DNA of 13,087 nucleotides from Candidatus Omnitrophota bacterium (lineage in GTDB: Bacteria > Omnitrophota > Gorgyraeia > Tantalellales > Tantalellaceae), in the NCBI GenBank assembly GCA_018814505.1, contig JAHIZQ010000259.1, positions 1 to 13,087 of the forward strand, in the 5' to 3' direction. The position numbers were made by a program, and so were the translations under genes. Of the stretch, positions 6,468 through 13,087 are shown piece after piece; positions within the stretch are counted from its first letter, which is position 1; every line of letters starts with the position of its first letter. The notes under the pieces are model-generated. The model was not told the origin of the DNA. It did no database searches and was given only the letters and a program-made list of their open reading frames with translations.

Positions 6468-8509
6468 TAGATGACTCTATGGAGATCGTTCGGTTCAGGG
6501 GGCATACAGGTCGTTTCCTTGAATCAGCTACGGGAAAGCCAAGTTTTGACATATTCAAATCGGCAAGGGAAGGACTGTATATGCCAATGCGCTTGGCGAT
6601 ACATAACGCGAGGAAAACAAAACGTATAGTAACTAGAACTGCGAAGAATATATTGTGTAATGGTCGCAAGATATCCGTTATGGTAACCGTTATTCCTATA
6701 AAGGCCGCCCTTCTTAAAGAAAAATTTTTTCTAGTACTTTTTGATGAAATCACACAGGCAGTAAAGCGTAAGAATCTGTCGGGAGCGCGTAAAGGCAGAC
6801 CTTTAGAGGAAAAATCCGTTGAAGTTGAAAAAGATGGTTGTATTAAGGATCTTGAAAAAGAACTTGTGGAAACAAAAGAATATCTTCAGACAGTCATCGA
6901 AGAACAGGGGAACGTCAATGAAGAATTGAAAAACGCCAACGAAGAGATACTCTCAAGCAATGAAGAATTACAGTCTACTAATGAGGAGTTGGAAACAGCC
7001 AAAGAGGAGTTGCAGTCTTCAAACGAAGAGTTGACGACCACTAACGAGGAACTGCATAACCGTAACGCGGAAGTTTCTCTTTTGAACAACGACCTGATAA
7101 ATCTGTTTAGTAGTATCAATATTCCAGTTGTCATGATGGGGATAGATCTTGTGATACGCAGGGTAACTCCTCAAGCAGACAAAGTTTTAAATATAACTGC
7201 ATCTGACGTCGGCAGGTCGATAAGTAAGGTCAAACTTAATATTGACATTCCGGATTTTGAGAAAACTCTTTCCGATGTAATAGAGTCGCTTCATCCAAAG
7301 ATTTTTGAAATAAAAGATAAAGAGGGAAATTGGTATTCGGTGTATGTAAGACCATACCGCACCATGGATAATAAGATTGACGGTGCAGTCGCGCTATTTG
7401 TTGATGTAACTGAGCGTAAGCACTCAGAGCAACTAGTTGAAGAAGCCTGCACATATGCCGAAAGCATCATAGAGACAATGCGGGAGCCTTTAATCGTGCT
7501 AGGTGATGATCTGAAGGTGATTTCAGCTAACAGATCTTTCTACCGTATTTTTAAGGTCAATCCTGAGAAAACAAAGGGTTGTTTTATTTATGATTTAGGT
7601 AATGGGCAGTGGGATATTCCCAAACTGCGGCAACTTTTGGAGGATATCCTTCCGAAGCAAATTGTCTTTAATGACTACGAAATTGAGCACAATTTTGAGA
7701 GCATTGGACCGAAAACAATGCTTTTAAATGCCCGGCGCCTTGCCAATAGGCATATGATCCTTATTACTATGGAGGACATCACCGAACGCAAGAAGGCAGA
7801 AGAAGCCAGCGCGGTAGCCGCAAAGGCGAAATCCGCTTTTAACAGTATGGTTTCTCATGAGCTCAGGACTCCCTTAAGCGCGCTTAAGGAAAGCGTTTCT
7901 CAGGTATCAGAAGGTCTGTTAGGAACTGTTAATGAAGATCAGAAAAAATTTTTAGAAATAGCCAAAAGAAATGTGGATAGGCTTGCCCGTTTAATTAACG
8001 ATATTTTAGATTTTCAAACGTTTGAGTCCGGTAAAATGGTATTCAAGATGGAGAATAACGACATAAACGAAGTGGTTAAAGAAACCAAAGAGATAATGAA
8101 TCTTGTCGCGAAAGAAAAGGGGTTAAATTTTATCCTGAATCTTGATGAAAGATTGCCTAAAATAAAATTTGACCGGGATAAGATTAATCAGGTTATAGTA
8201 AATTTAGTTAGTAATTCTCTAAAACTTACCGAAAAAGGTAGTATTACTATTTCCACAACACAGGAAAATAATGTTATTCAGGTCTCAGTTAAAGATACAG
8301 GTCCTGGTATACAAGAAGAAGATATGTCCCGGCTGTTTCGACATTATGAACAATTGGAAAGAAAAACCGGCGGGACTGGTCTGGGGCTGGCCATCTCCTT
8401 AGAAATAATTAAAGCGCATGACGGGAAGATTTGGGCAGAGTCAACCTTTGGTCAGGGGGCAACCATGCATTTCATTTTACCGATTGAAGAACGCCGGAGG
8501 CGGACATGA
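6452..8509 (+). CDS. PAS-PAS-histidine kinase, C-terminal part of the broken CheB-CheR-PAS-kinase gene
   Basis: This open frame could start at TTG 6452, but no ribosome site precedes it; it is best read as the continuation of the preceding CDS. It carries the rest of a PAS domain (about 1-105), a coiled coil (about 131-212) with seven heptads of the type Asn-Glu-Glu-Leu (156-204), a second PAS (about 213-325), a third PAS-like region (about 335-448), a HisKA domain with His469 in Ser-His-Glu-Leu-Arg-Thr-Pro-Leu, and a HATPase domain with Asn584/Asn588, Asp615-Thr-Gly-Pro-Gly-Ile and Gly640-Gly-Thr-Gly-Leu-Gly-Leu. It should autophosphorylate at His469. No membrane segment or signal peptide is seen, so sensing would be cytoplasmic. 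Removing two bases near 6459 would give one protein of 1224 residues. Its stop overlaps the next start in ATGA, so the receiver protein is its likely phosphate acceptor. Confidence 0.88.
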   Translation: MRGVLIDDSMEIVRFRGHTGRFLESATGKPSFDIFKSAREGLYMPMRLAIHNARKTKRIVTRTAKNILCNGRKISVMVTVIPIKAALLKEKFFLVLFDEITQAVKRKNLSGARKGRPLEEKSVEVEKDGCIKDLEKELVETKEYLQTVIEEQGNVNEELKNANEEILSSNEELQSTNEELETAKEELQSSNEELTTTNEELHNRNAEVSLLNNDLINLFSSINIPVVMMGIDLVIRRVTPQADKVLNITASDVGRSISKVKLNIDIPDFEKTLSDVIESLHPKIFEIKDKEGNWYSVYVRPYRTMDNKIDGAVALFVDVTERKHSEQLVEEACTYAESIIETMREPLIVLGDDLKVISANRSFYRIFKVNPEKTKGCFIYDLGNGQWDIPKLRQLLEDILPKQIVFNDYEIEHNFESIGPKTMLLNARRLANRHMILITMEDITERKKAEEASAVAAKAKSAFNSMVSHELRTPLSALKESVSQVSEGLLGTVNEDQKKFLEIAKRNVDRLARLINDILDFQTFESGKMVFKMENNDINEVVKETKEIMNLVAKEKGLNFILNLDERLPKIKFDRDKINQVIVNLVSNSLKLTEKGSITISTTQENNVIQVSVKDTGPGIQEEDMSRLFRHYEQLERKTGGTGLGLAISLEIIKAHDGKIWAESTFGQGATMHFILPIEERRRRT

Positions 8510-8874
8510 AAAATAAAATTCTATTGCTTATTGAAGATGAGTTGGATTTGGCCGAGGTTACAAAAATGAGGCTGGAAAAAGAGGGCTATAAAGTTTTAAC
8601 GGTGCCTAGCGGAGAGGCGGCTTTGGACTTGATACAAAAAAATCTCCCAGATCTGATACTATTGGATTTACTCCTACTGGGTATGCGGGGAGAGGAATTA
8701 TGTAGAAAACTAAAAAGTAACGATAGACTTAAAACTATACCCGTTATTTTATTCACGGCCAGTGTCAGTAATATTCCGGAAGTAGTCAAGAATGTCGGTG
8801 CGGATGGTTACATAATGAAACCTTTTGATCCGACAGAGTTAATAGAAAAAATAAAGAAATTAATAGGGAAGTAA
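8506..8874 (+). CDS. Stand-alone response-regulator receiver protein (CheY-like)
   Basis: This 122-residue protein is a single receiver domain. Glu10 and Asp11 form the acidic pocket, Asp54 (Leu-Ile-Leu-Leu-Asp-Leu) is the phosphorylation site, Thr84 (Phe-Thr-Ala-Ser) and Lys105 (Met-Lys-Pro-Phe) are the conserved switch residues. There is no DNA-binding or enzymatic output domain, so it acts by protein contact or as a phosphorelay step. The ATG overlaps the stop of the kinase (ATGA at 8506-8509), which implies translational coupling and pairing with that kinase. The sequence after Asp54 is unusually Leu-rich where most receivers have Met-Pro before the glycine. A CheY proper would target the flagellar motor; nothing here shows that. 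Confidence 0.92.
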   Translation: MKNKILLLIEDELDLAEVTKMRLEKEGYKVLTVPSGEAALDLIQKNLPDLILLDLLLLGMRGEELCRKLKSNDRLKTIPVILFTASVSNIPEVVKNVGADGYIMKPFDPTELIEKIKKLIGK

Positions 8875-8924
8875 GGAAGTTTCCCGATATTGGGCCGGAA
8901 CGAGTAGGTGGAGGGTCACCTATT

Positions 8925-8994
8925 AAGACCTCTGCACGACCTCCTCAATTTTTTATTATTTTACCATATTTACTCGAGGTCGTGCAGAGGTCTT
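8925..8994. repeat. 70-base element with perfect 19-base inverted arms
   Basis: AAGACCTCTGCACGACCTC (8925-8943) and its exact reverse complement (8976-8994) enclose a 32-base AT-rich centre. The gap upstream (8875-8924) also holds a small hairpin, TAGGTG/CACCTA at 8905-8922. The perfect arms suggest recent arrival or selection for the structure; a MITE-like element or a paired end of a lost transposon are both possible. A T-run lies inside the loop, not after the right arm, so it is a poor forward terminator. The right arm overlaps the 5' end of the following small ORF. Confidence 0.7.
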
Positions 8995-9182
8995 CTTTAG
9001 AATATGCGTTATCTCAAATTTTCCCTCCAAAACAGAAAAATCTTTTCAAAAAAAAATTAAGAGGAACAGAAATGACAAAAACCGAAAAAGAATATTTTTC
9101 GCGTGTTATCAAAAAGAAAATCATCGCTCTATCAAATTCGGAACTGCATGATATGGCTAGAAAAATATTAGAACAACAGTAA
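8982..9182 (+). pseudogene. Probable C-terminal fragment of a larger gene, cut by the inverted repeat
   Basis: The 66-codon frame opens with GTG inside the right arm of the 8925-8994 inverted repeat and has no ribosome site there. Its translation is basic and helical: Pro-Pro-Lys-Gln-Lys, Leu-Phe-Lys-Lys-Lys-Leu-Arg-Gly, then Thr-Lys-Thr-Glu-Lys-Glu-Tyr-Phe-Ser-Arg-Val and Lys-Lys-Lys, ending in a Leu-rich helix. From memory, this Lys-Thr-Glu-(Arg/Lys)-Glu-Tyr motif with a following Lys-Lys-Lys run is found near the C-terminus of longer proteins, so I read this as a decapitated gene. An internal ATG at 9072 is preceded by AGAGGAACAG, a fair ribosome site, so a 36-residue protein could still be made. 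Function is unknown. Confidence 0.45.
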
Positions 9183-9246
9183 ATAGGGACGTCACCCATT
9201 TATCGGATAGGTCTGACCTCTAGCCGCTGAAACATTTGGAGGGGGT

Positions 9247-9840
9247 ATGGAAGTAAAAAACGCAATAGAAAAACGGCGAAGTATTAGGAAGTATAGTAAA
9301 GAAACAGTATCTGAAAAAGTTATCAATGAAATCGTGGAGGCTGGGAGACTTGCCCCAAGCGGATGTAATGCTCAACCCTGGAAATTTTATATCGTTAACA
9401 ATAAGCCGGTAGTAGAAAAATTGAGAGAAAAGAAGGTTTTCCGGCAGGATTTTGTTTATTCTGCACCGGTAATAATTGTTTGCTGTGGGGATACTAATGC
9501 ATATATTGGCAAGTACGGCGGTGAATATCAGGTTGAAGAAGGCAGTGTTCCTAATGATGAAAAAGCAAGAAAGGAACTATTCAGTATTTTAGAAGAAAAA
9601 AAATTATTGAGAACGGTTCGTGATGTTTCTATAGCGTCGGCATTTATGGTTTTAAAGGCAACAGAAATGGGTTTGGGAACAAGTTTCATAGGACTAGTAA
9701 ATGAATCAGCCTTGCGAGAAGTGTTATGTATTCCCGTGGGTTTTATAATTCCTTTTGTATTGATAGCAGGCTATTCTTGCGGCAATATACCGCAAAGGCC
9801 AAGAAAATCATTAAAGGAAATTATGTGCAAAGTTAAATAA
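9247..9840 (+). CDS. Nitroreductase-family FMN protein
   Basis: This 197-residue protein belongs to the nitroreductase fold, homodimeric cytoplasmic FMN enzymes that pass electrons from NAD(P)H to nitro compounds, quinones or other acceptors. The N-terminus has Arg-Arg-Ser-Ile-Arg-Lys-Tyr, the phosphate/FMN-binding hallmark (residues 9-15), followed by Ala-Pro-Ser-Gly-Cys-Asn-Ala-Gln-Pro-Trp (36-45), the active-site helix motif. A second region near residues 131-150 (Val-Ser-Ile-Ala-Ser-Ala-Phe-Met through Gly-Leu-Gly-Thr) is also typical. There is no ferredoxin domain and no extra Cys cluster. The start has GGAGGGGG just upstream. The substrate cannot be predicted. The next gene, uup, follows after 43 bases on the same strand and may be co-transcribed. 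Confidence 0.9.
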   Translation: MEVKNAIEKRRSIRKYSKETVSEKVINEIVEAGRLAPSGCNAQPWKFYIVNNKPVVEKLREKKVFRQDFVYSAPVIIVCCGDTNAYIGKYGGEYQVEEGSVPNDEKARKELFSILEEKKLLRTVRDVSIASAFMVLKATEMGLGTSFIGLVNESALREVLCIPVGFIIPFVLIAGYSCGNIPQRPRKSLKEIMCKVK

Positions 9841-9883
9841 GGAGTTACGGGCTTAGGCCTCGAAATTAGAAAATAGGAAAATT

Positions 9884-11797
9884 ATGAGATTAATTAGTTT
9901 GCAAAAAGTTTCGTTATCTTTTGGGGGACCGCTTATTTTTGATGATATAAGCTTTAAACTCGAACGCGGCGAGCGGGTAGCTCTTATTGGGCGTAATGGG
10001 GTTGGTAAAACTACATTTTTGAAGGTTATGGCCGGAGAGGTGGAGCTTAGTGATGGTAAAGTATTGTATCGGAAAGATGTTAATGTTGCTTCTCTTCCAC
10101 AGGAGGTGCCTGGAGGAATAGAAGGAACTGTTTTTGATGTTGTTCTTTCCGGGTTGGGTGACAGAGTGAAGCTTTTAAGTGATTATCAGCATTTTACGCA
10201 TCGATTGCAAACAGAACATTCTCCGGAACTTATTCGTAAGATTGCGGCGATTCAATCTAAAATTGACCATATCGGCGCGTGGGATCTAAATAATCAGGTA
10301 GAAAATGTTATTTCCAAAATGAAACTTGATCCTGAGGCTAAGTTTGACAAGTTATCTGGCGGGCAGAAACGGCGCGCTCTTTTAGCTCGGGCTCTTGTTA
10401 TTAAGCCCGATGTACTTTTACTGGATGAACCAACGAATCATTTGGATATAGACTCAATTAACTGGCTTGAAGAATTTTTGAAAAAGTACACAGGCAGTAT
10501 ATTCTTTATTACGCATGATCGTATGTTTATGCGTAATTTAGCTACACGTATCGCTTTGCTCGATCGCGGAAAGATGTTTAGTTGGGAGTGTGATTATAAA
10601 ACTTTTCTAGAACGGAGACAGGCAATACTGGCTACTGAAACAGTTCAGCAGAATAATTTTGATAAGAAACTTGCTAAAGAAGAAATTTGGATCAGGCGGG
10701 GCGTGAAGGCTCGTCGATGTCGTGACGAAGGTCGCGTAAAGGCTCTTGAACGGTTAAGGGAAGAGAAGAAAGCGCAACAGAAAGAACTTGGCCTGGTTCG
10801 AATGAAGATCCAAAAAAGCAACATTTCAGGGCATTTAGCGCTTAAAGCAGGTAAGGTAGGGTTTAGTTATGGAGATAATTGTCTTATTAATGATTTTTCC
10901 GTCCAGATTAAACGTGGTGAAAAGGTAGGTATTTTAGGGCCAAACGGGAGTGGTAAGACGACATTAATTAAAATATTTTTGGGAGAAATTTTGCCAGAGA
11001 GAGGGAAAGTTCGATTGGGAACCAACACTAAAGTTGTCTATTATGACCAGCTTAGAGAACAGTTGGATATGAATAAAACCGTTGCTGAAAATGTTTGTTC
11101 CGCAGGCGATACTGTTGAGATTGATGGCAAACCCCGCAACGTCATAGGGTATCTTCAGGATTTTCTTTTTTCTCCGGAAAGGGCGCGAAGTATAGTTAAG
11201 GTTCTTTCTGGTGGTGAACGGAATAGGCTTCTTCTTGCTAAACTTTTCACTCAATCGTTTAACTTGTTGGTTATGGATGAACCTACTAATGATCTTGATG
11301 TTGAAACTTTGGAACTTTTGGAAGAATTGTTGTTGGAGTATCCCGGAACGTTGTTCTTGGTTAGCCATGACAGGACTTTTCTTAACAATGTAGTTACTTC
11401 CACTATAGTGATTGAAGGGGAAGGCGTTCTTAAAGAATATCCTGGCGGTTACGATGACTGGCTAGATCAACGTAAAACGCCGCTTGCGGGAAAACCAACA
11501 CAACCTAAAAAAGTCAAAAAGAATGCAAGTTCTAAAGATAAAACATTTCAGACCAAACTTACGTTTAAGGAGAAAAAGGAGTTTGAAGAACTTATTCCAA
11601 AAATAGAAAAACTTGAAGAAGAAAAAGAACGTATTAATTCTCTTTTGACCGACAGTAATTTTTATAAAAAAAATCCGAAAGAAATTGCTCAGGTAAAAAA
11701 ACTATATGTGTCTCTGGAAGAAGAACTTCAAGCGGTCTACGAGCGATGGGAGTACCTTGACCAGTTCAAAGATGAGAAGCAAAAGTCAAATAAGTAA
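9884..11797 (+). CDS. uup: ABC-F family ATPase Uup
   Basis: A 637-residue soluble protein with two ABC ATPase domains and no membrane segment. Domain 1 has Walker A Gly36-Arg-Asn-Gly-Val-Gly-Lys-Thr, signature Leu-Ser-Gly-Gly-Gln (157-161), Walker B ending Asp181-Glu182 and His211. Domain 2 has Walker A Gly352-Pro-Asn-Gly-Ser-Gly-Lys-Thr, signature Leu-Ser-Gly-Gly-Glu (441-445), Asp465-Glu466 and His495. The linker between them (about 245-312) is charged and helical, and a coiled-coil C-terminal domain spans about 560-637, ending Glu-Arg-Trp-Glu-Tyr-Leu. Length and these features match E. coli Uup (635 residues) closely. Uup acts on ribosomes and on branched DNA and affects precise excision of transposons. 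All catalytic residues are present. The ribosome site is AGGAA; a weak terminator follows the stop. Confidence 0.93.
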   Translation: MRLISLQKVSLSFGGPLIFDDISFKLERGERVALIGRNGVGKTTFLKVMAGEVELSDGKVLYRKDVNVASLPQEVPGGIEGTVFDVVLSGLGDRVKLLSDYQHFTHRLQTEHSPELIRKIAAIQSKIDHIGAWDLNNQVENVISKMKLDPEAKFDKLSGGQKRRALLARALVIKPDVLLLDEPTNHLDIDSINWLEEFLKKYTGSIFFITHDRMFMRNLATRIALLDRGKMFSWECDYKTFLERRQAILATETVQQNNFDKKLAKEEIWIRRGVKARRCRDEGRVKALERLREEKKAQQKELGLVRMKIQKSNISGHLALKAGKVGFSYGDNCLINDFSVQIKRGEKVGILGPNGSGKTTLIKIFLGEILPERGKVRLGTNTKVVYYDQLREQLDMNKTVAENVCSAGDTVEIDGKPRNVIGYLQDFLFSPERARSIVKVLSGGERNRLLLAKLFTQSFNLLVMDEPTNDLDVETLELLEELLLEYPGTLFLVSHDRTFLNNVVTSTIVIEGEGVLKEYPGGYDDWLDQRKTPLAGKPTQPKKVKKNASSKDKTFQTKLTFKEKKEFEELIPKIEKLEEEKERINSLLTDSNFYKKNPKEIAQVKKLYVSLEEELQAVYERWEYLDQFKDEKQKSNK

Positions 11798-11806
11798 TAG
11801 TTTAGC

Positions 11807-11836
11807 CTACGGAAGAACCCCGTAGTTTCATTGTTT
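11807..11836 (+). terminator. Weak intrinsic terminator after uup
   Basis: CTACGG and CCGTAG form a six-base stem with a seven-base loop, followed by TTTCATTGTTT. It begins 9 bases after the uup stop. The stem is short and the T-run interrupted, so termination may be partial. Confidence 0.45.
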
Positions 11837-11845
11837 CTCCGCGTT

Positions 11846-11916
11846 GTCATTCTGGGCGACCGAAGGGAGTCGAAGAATTTGTTACAAAGATCCCTCGGCT
11901 GAGCCCGGGAGGACAC
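11846..11916. repeat. Dispersed intergenic repeat, GTCATTCTGGGCGA type
   Basis: The left end GTCATTCTGGGCGACCGAAG, then GTCGAAGAAT, TTACAAAGATCC and CTCGGCTGAGCCC, follows the plan of a repeat I know from many unrelated bacterial genomes (GTCATTCTGAGCGAAGCGAAGAATC with an end like CTCAGGATGAC). The ends form a degenerate inverted pair: GTCATTCTGGGC against GCCCGGGAGGAC. This copy has diverged at the right end. It lies between the convergent uup and thiF-like genes. The remainder of 11917-11958 shows nothing I can support. Confidence 0.6.
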
Positions 11917-11958
11917 TTTATAATGCTCAGGATACAGTGTGGCCTCTTAAATTCCGCA

Positions 11959-12750
11959 TTAACCGGTAACGCTGAATTTTCGATTCAGTAGGTCTAAAAT
12001 AAAAATTCTTGGATCCGGTCCCGCGGGGGGTTTTATCCTTCCCAGAAGCATCATCACAATTTCAGAGACAGCGATCGATGTTGCGAGATATTGAGGCATT
12101 GCGATGTTCGGGATATGTGTTTCTCCGGACGCGGCTTTTTGAACTATTTCCGGATCTAAGTAGGGTGGCAGGTAAGGGACTAATTTTAATAATGCCATAC
12201 GAGGATCAATACCGGACGATAACTCCAGGTGATCTTCCAGGGAGATGGTATCCGGACCGAATACAAAAACGTTCACGCCGAACCCGATAGCGTTAGGGGT
12301 AAAGACGCAGAGCCCCTTCTCACGCGCAGATCTATACATGTGGACAGTAGCTTCTAAATTGGAGTAATCGGTTCCGTCTACCACCGCTTCGGCGCCTTCT
12401 AAAAATTTATTTGTATTTTCAGGCAAAACGCCTTCTCTAAAGATGTCGAGTTGCATAGTCGGGTTTATACTTTTAAAATGTCGCCCTAAGACGTCAGCTT
12501 TATTCTGACCGATATTCGCGGATGTGGACCCGGATTGACGGCTTAAATTGTGCACTGCGAACGTATCAGGATCCGCTATCTTGACATGCCCGACGCCTAT
12601 TCGCACCAACTGTTCAGCGGATAACCCTCCTATACCGCCGCAACCAGCGACAGCGACACAAGCATTACGAAGGCGCTCCTGCTCTTTTTCAGAAATTACG
12701 CCGATATTTCTTTCTACCATCTGTTCGTAAAAATCATTAGGTTTAGTCAT
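11959..12750 (-). CDS. ThiF/MoeB/HesA-family adenylating enzyme (E1-like)
   Basis: The 263-residue protein has the E1-like fold that adenylates a carboxylate, often the C-terminal glycine of a ubiquitin-like sulfur carrier. It shows Arg14 in the N-terminal arm, Gly36-Cys-Gly-Gly-Ile-Gly-Gly (nucleotide loop), Asp60/Asp62, Asn68-Leu-Ser-Arg71-Gln, Lys84 and Asp125/Asp128, which correspond to the ATP and magnesium residues of MoeB. Only three Cys are present (31, 37, 147), so the CxxC zinc pairs of MoeB and the active-site Cys of ThiF's crossover loop are missing. A carrier protein or thiamine or molybdopterin genes are absent nearby. It could adenylate a peptide or small molecule, as other members do, so the substrate remains open. 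The start has GAGGAGA 8 bases upstream, and the gene stands alone on its strand. Confidence 0.88.
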   Translation of the reverse strand: MTKPNDFYEQMVERNIGVISEKEQERLRNACVAVAGCGGIGGLSAEQLVRIGVGHVKIADPDTFAVHNLSRQSGSTSANIGQNKADVLGRHFKSINPTMQLDIFREGVLPENTNKFLEGAEAVVDGTDYSNLEATVHMYRSAREKGLCVFTPNAIGFGVNVFVFGPDTISLEDHLELSSGIDPRMALLKLVPYLPPYLDPEIVQKAASGETHIPNIAMPQYLATSIAVSEIVMMLLGRIKPPAGPDPRIFILDLLNRKFSVTG

Positions 12751-12818
12751 AATGGATTCTCCTCATTGTTCGCGCGGATTAACACTGTGGTAACTCTTAG
12801 TATGATACCATATTTCCT

Positions 12819-12910
12819 CCGGGGACACGATGCTTAATTATTTTTCTAAATTATTTTTTAAATAGGAAGGAATCGAGGAGGGGGGCGAAAACAACGGTGT
12901 CAGGGTTCTT
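12819..12910. repeat. Vestiges of REP or transposon-end sequence upstream of thiF-like gene
   Basis: The stretch 12821-12840 (GGGGACACGATGCTTAATTA) and 12894-12910 (CGGTGTCAGGGTTCTTT) resemble, from memory, the ends of REP-type or Y1-transposase-linked repeats. They are separated by a low-complexity A/T stretch and a G-rich run. No transposase frame is present. The rest of 12751-12990 holds only the thiF-like ribosome site and no clear promoter. Confidence 0.3.
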
Positions 12911-12993
12911 TTCTTTATCGACCATTATGTGTCTCCGTTTTTAAAATTGATATTGGTCTGTTTTTTTGCTTTTTTGAGGTATACTAGTATCTT

Positions 12994-13087
12994 ATGAAAG
13001 CGAAAAAATGTATATGTAATTGCTGGATATAATGTGGCAGGCAAGACGATTTTCGTGAAGACGTTTTTGATTAAGTATGTGAAAGGA
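12994..13087 (+). pseudogene. 5' end of a P-loop kinase/zeta-toxin-like gene, frame-disrupted and cut by the window edge
   Basis: From 13009 to the window end one frame reads Val-Tyr-Val-Ile-Ala-Gly-Tyr-Asn-Val-Ala-Gly-Lys-Thr-Ile-Phe-Val-Lys-Thr-Phe-Leu. It holds a Walker A motif Gly-x4-Gly-Lys-Thr directly after a hydrophobic strand at the very N-terminus. Zeta-toxin-type kinases and related small P-loop proteins begin in just this way (Ile-Ala-Gly-Pro-Asn-Gly-Ala-Gly-Lys-Thr-Thr-Phe). The only nearby ATG (12994) is out of frame by one base; losing one A from the six-A run at 13003-13008 would join them as Met-Lys-Ala-Lys-Asn-Val-Tyr. A TATACT at 12980-12985 could be a -10, but I see no clear ribosome site. 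Either the gene is decayed or the run is a sequencing error. Most of the protein lies outside, so family assignment is tentative. Confidence 0.5.

Noticed and set aside
6447..6475. Programmed -1 ribosomal frameshift in the CheB/CheR-kinase gene
   Set aside because: No X-XXY-YYZ slippery heptamer was seen at the junction, and the simple GT duplication explains the break and restores the expected PAS residues; not supported as programmed.
9247..12750. Nitroreductase and ThiF-like gene as a functional pair (peptide-modifying cluster)
   Set aside because: Although such families occur together in some biosynthetic clusters, here uup lies between them, the strands differ and no precursor peptide or transporter is seen.
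12851..12925. Minus-strand 24-codon frame with CGGAG upstream of its ATG
   Set aside because: It overlaps repeat-like sequence (CGGTGTCAGGGTTC) and a G-rich run; the translation matches nothing I know, so a chance frame is more likely.

Overview
The window is about 13 kb of AT-rich bacterial chromosome with compact genes, good Shine-Dalgarno sites and short intergenic gaps scattered with palindromic repeats. There is no rRNA, tRNA, CRISPR array or phage module, so the host cannot be named firmly. A serine-biosynthesis operon headed by a Rex redox repressor, a CheB-CheR-PAS-kinase protein and REP-like repeats would fit an uncultured, probably anaerobic Gram-negative-type lineage such as Omnitrophota, Elusimicrobiota or Deltaproteobacteria. 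That placement is a guess from general resemblance only.

Layout. (1) 1-1153, plus strand: the C-terminal end of an ArsP/PF03773-type permease, a small CPKC thioredoxin-fold protein and an unrecognised protein with four membrane helices. (2) 1293-4227, minus strand: rex-serC-serA, very probably one operon. The rex promoter has TTGACA, a 17-base spacer and TATATT with an extended -10, and a near-consensus Rex box lies just downstream of the -10. This suggests that NADH-sensing Rex controls both its own synthesis and the first two enzymes of serine biosynthesis, one of which (SerA) reduces NAD+. (3) 4228-4832: a 605-base gap holding the rex promoter, a second Rex-box-like site, two inverted repeats, what looks like the tail of a decayed alpha/beta hydrolase gene, and a promoter facing the next gene. 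(4) 4833-8874, plus strand: a CheB-CheR-PAS-PAS-histidine kinase gene broken in its first PAS domain by an apparent two-base GT duplication, followed by a translationally coupled stand-alone receiver protein. (5) 8875-9246: a 70-base element with perfect 19-base inverted arms, abutting an ORF that seems to have lost its 5' part. (6) 9247-11797, plus strand: a nitroreductase-family flavoprotein and the ABC-F ATPase Uup, then a weak terminator and a dispersed intergenic repeat. (7) 11959-12750, minus strand: a ThiF/MoeB-type adenylating enzyme. (8) 12751-13087: repeat vestiges, then the start of a P-loop protein resembling zeta-toxin-type kinases. It runs off the window, and its only ATG is out of frame by one base in a run of six A.

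The clearest biological point is the Rex-operator/serC/serA arrangement. The clearest anomalies are the two frame breaks (CheB/R-kinase and P-loop gene) and two places where gene remnants end at or beside inverted repeats. No wholly new system could be shown from the sequence alone.
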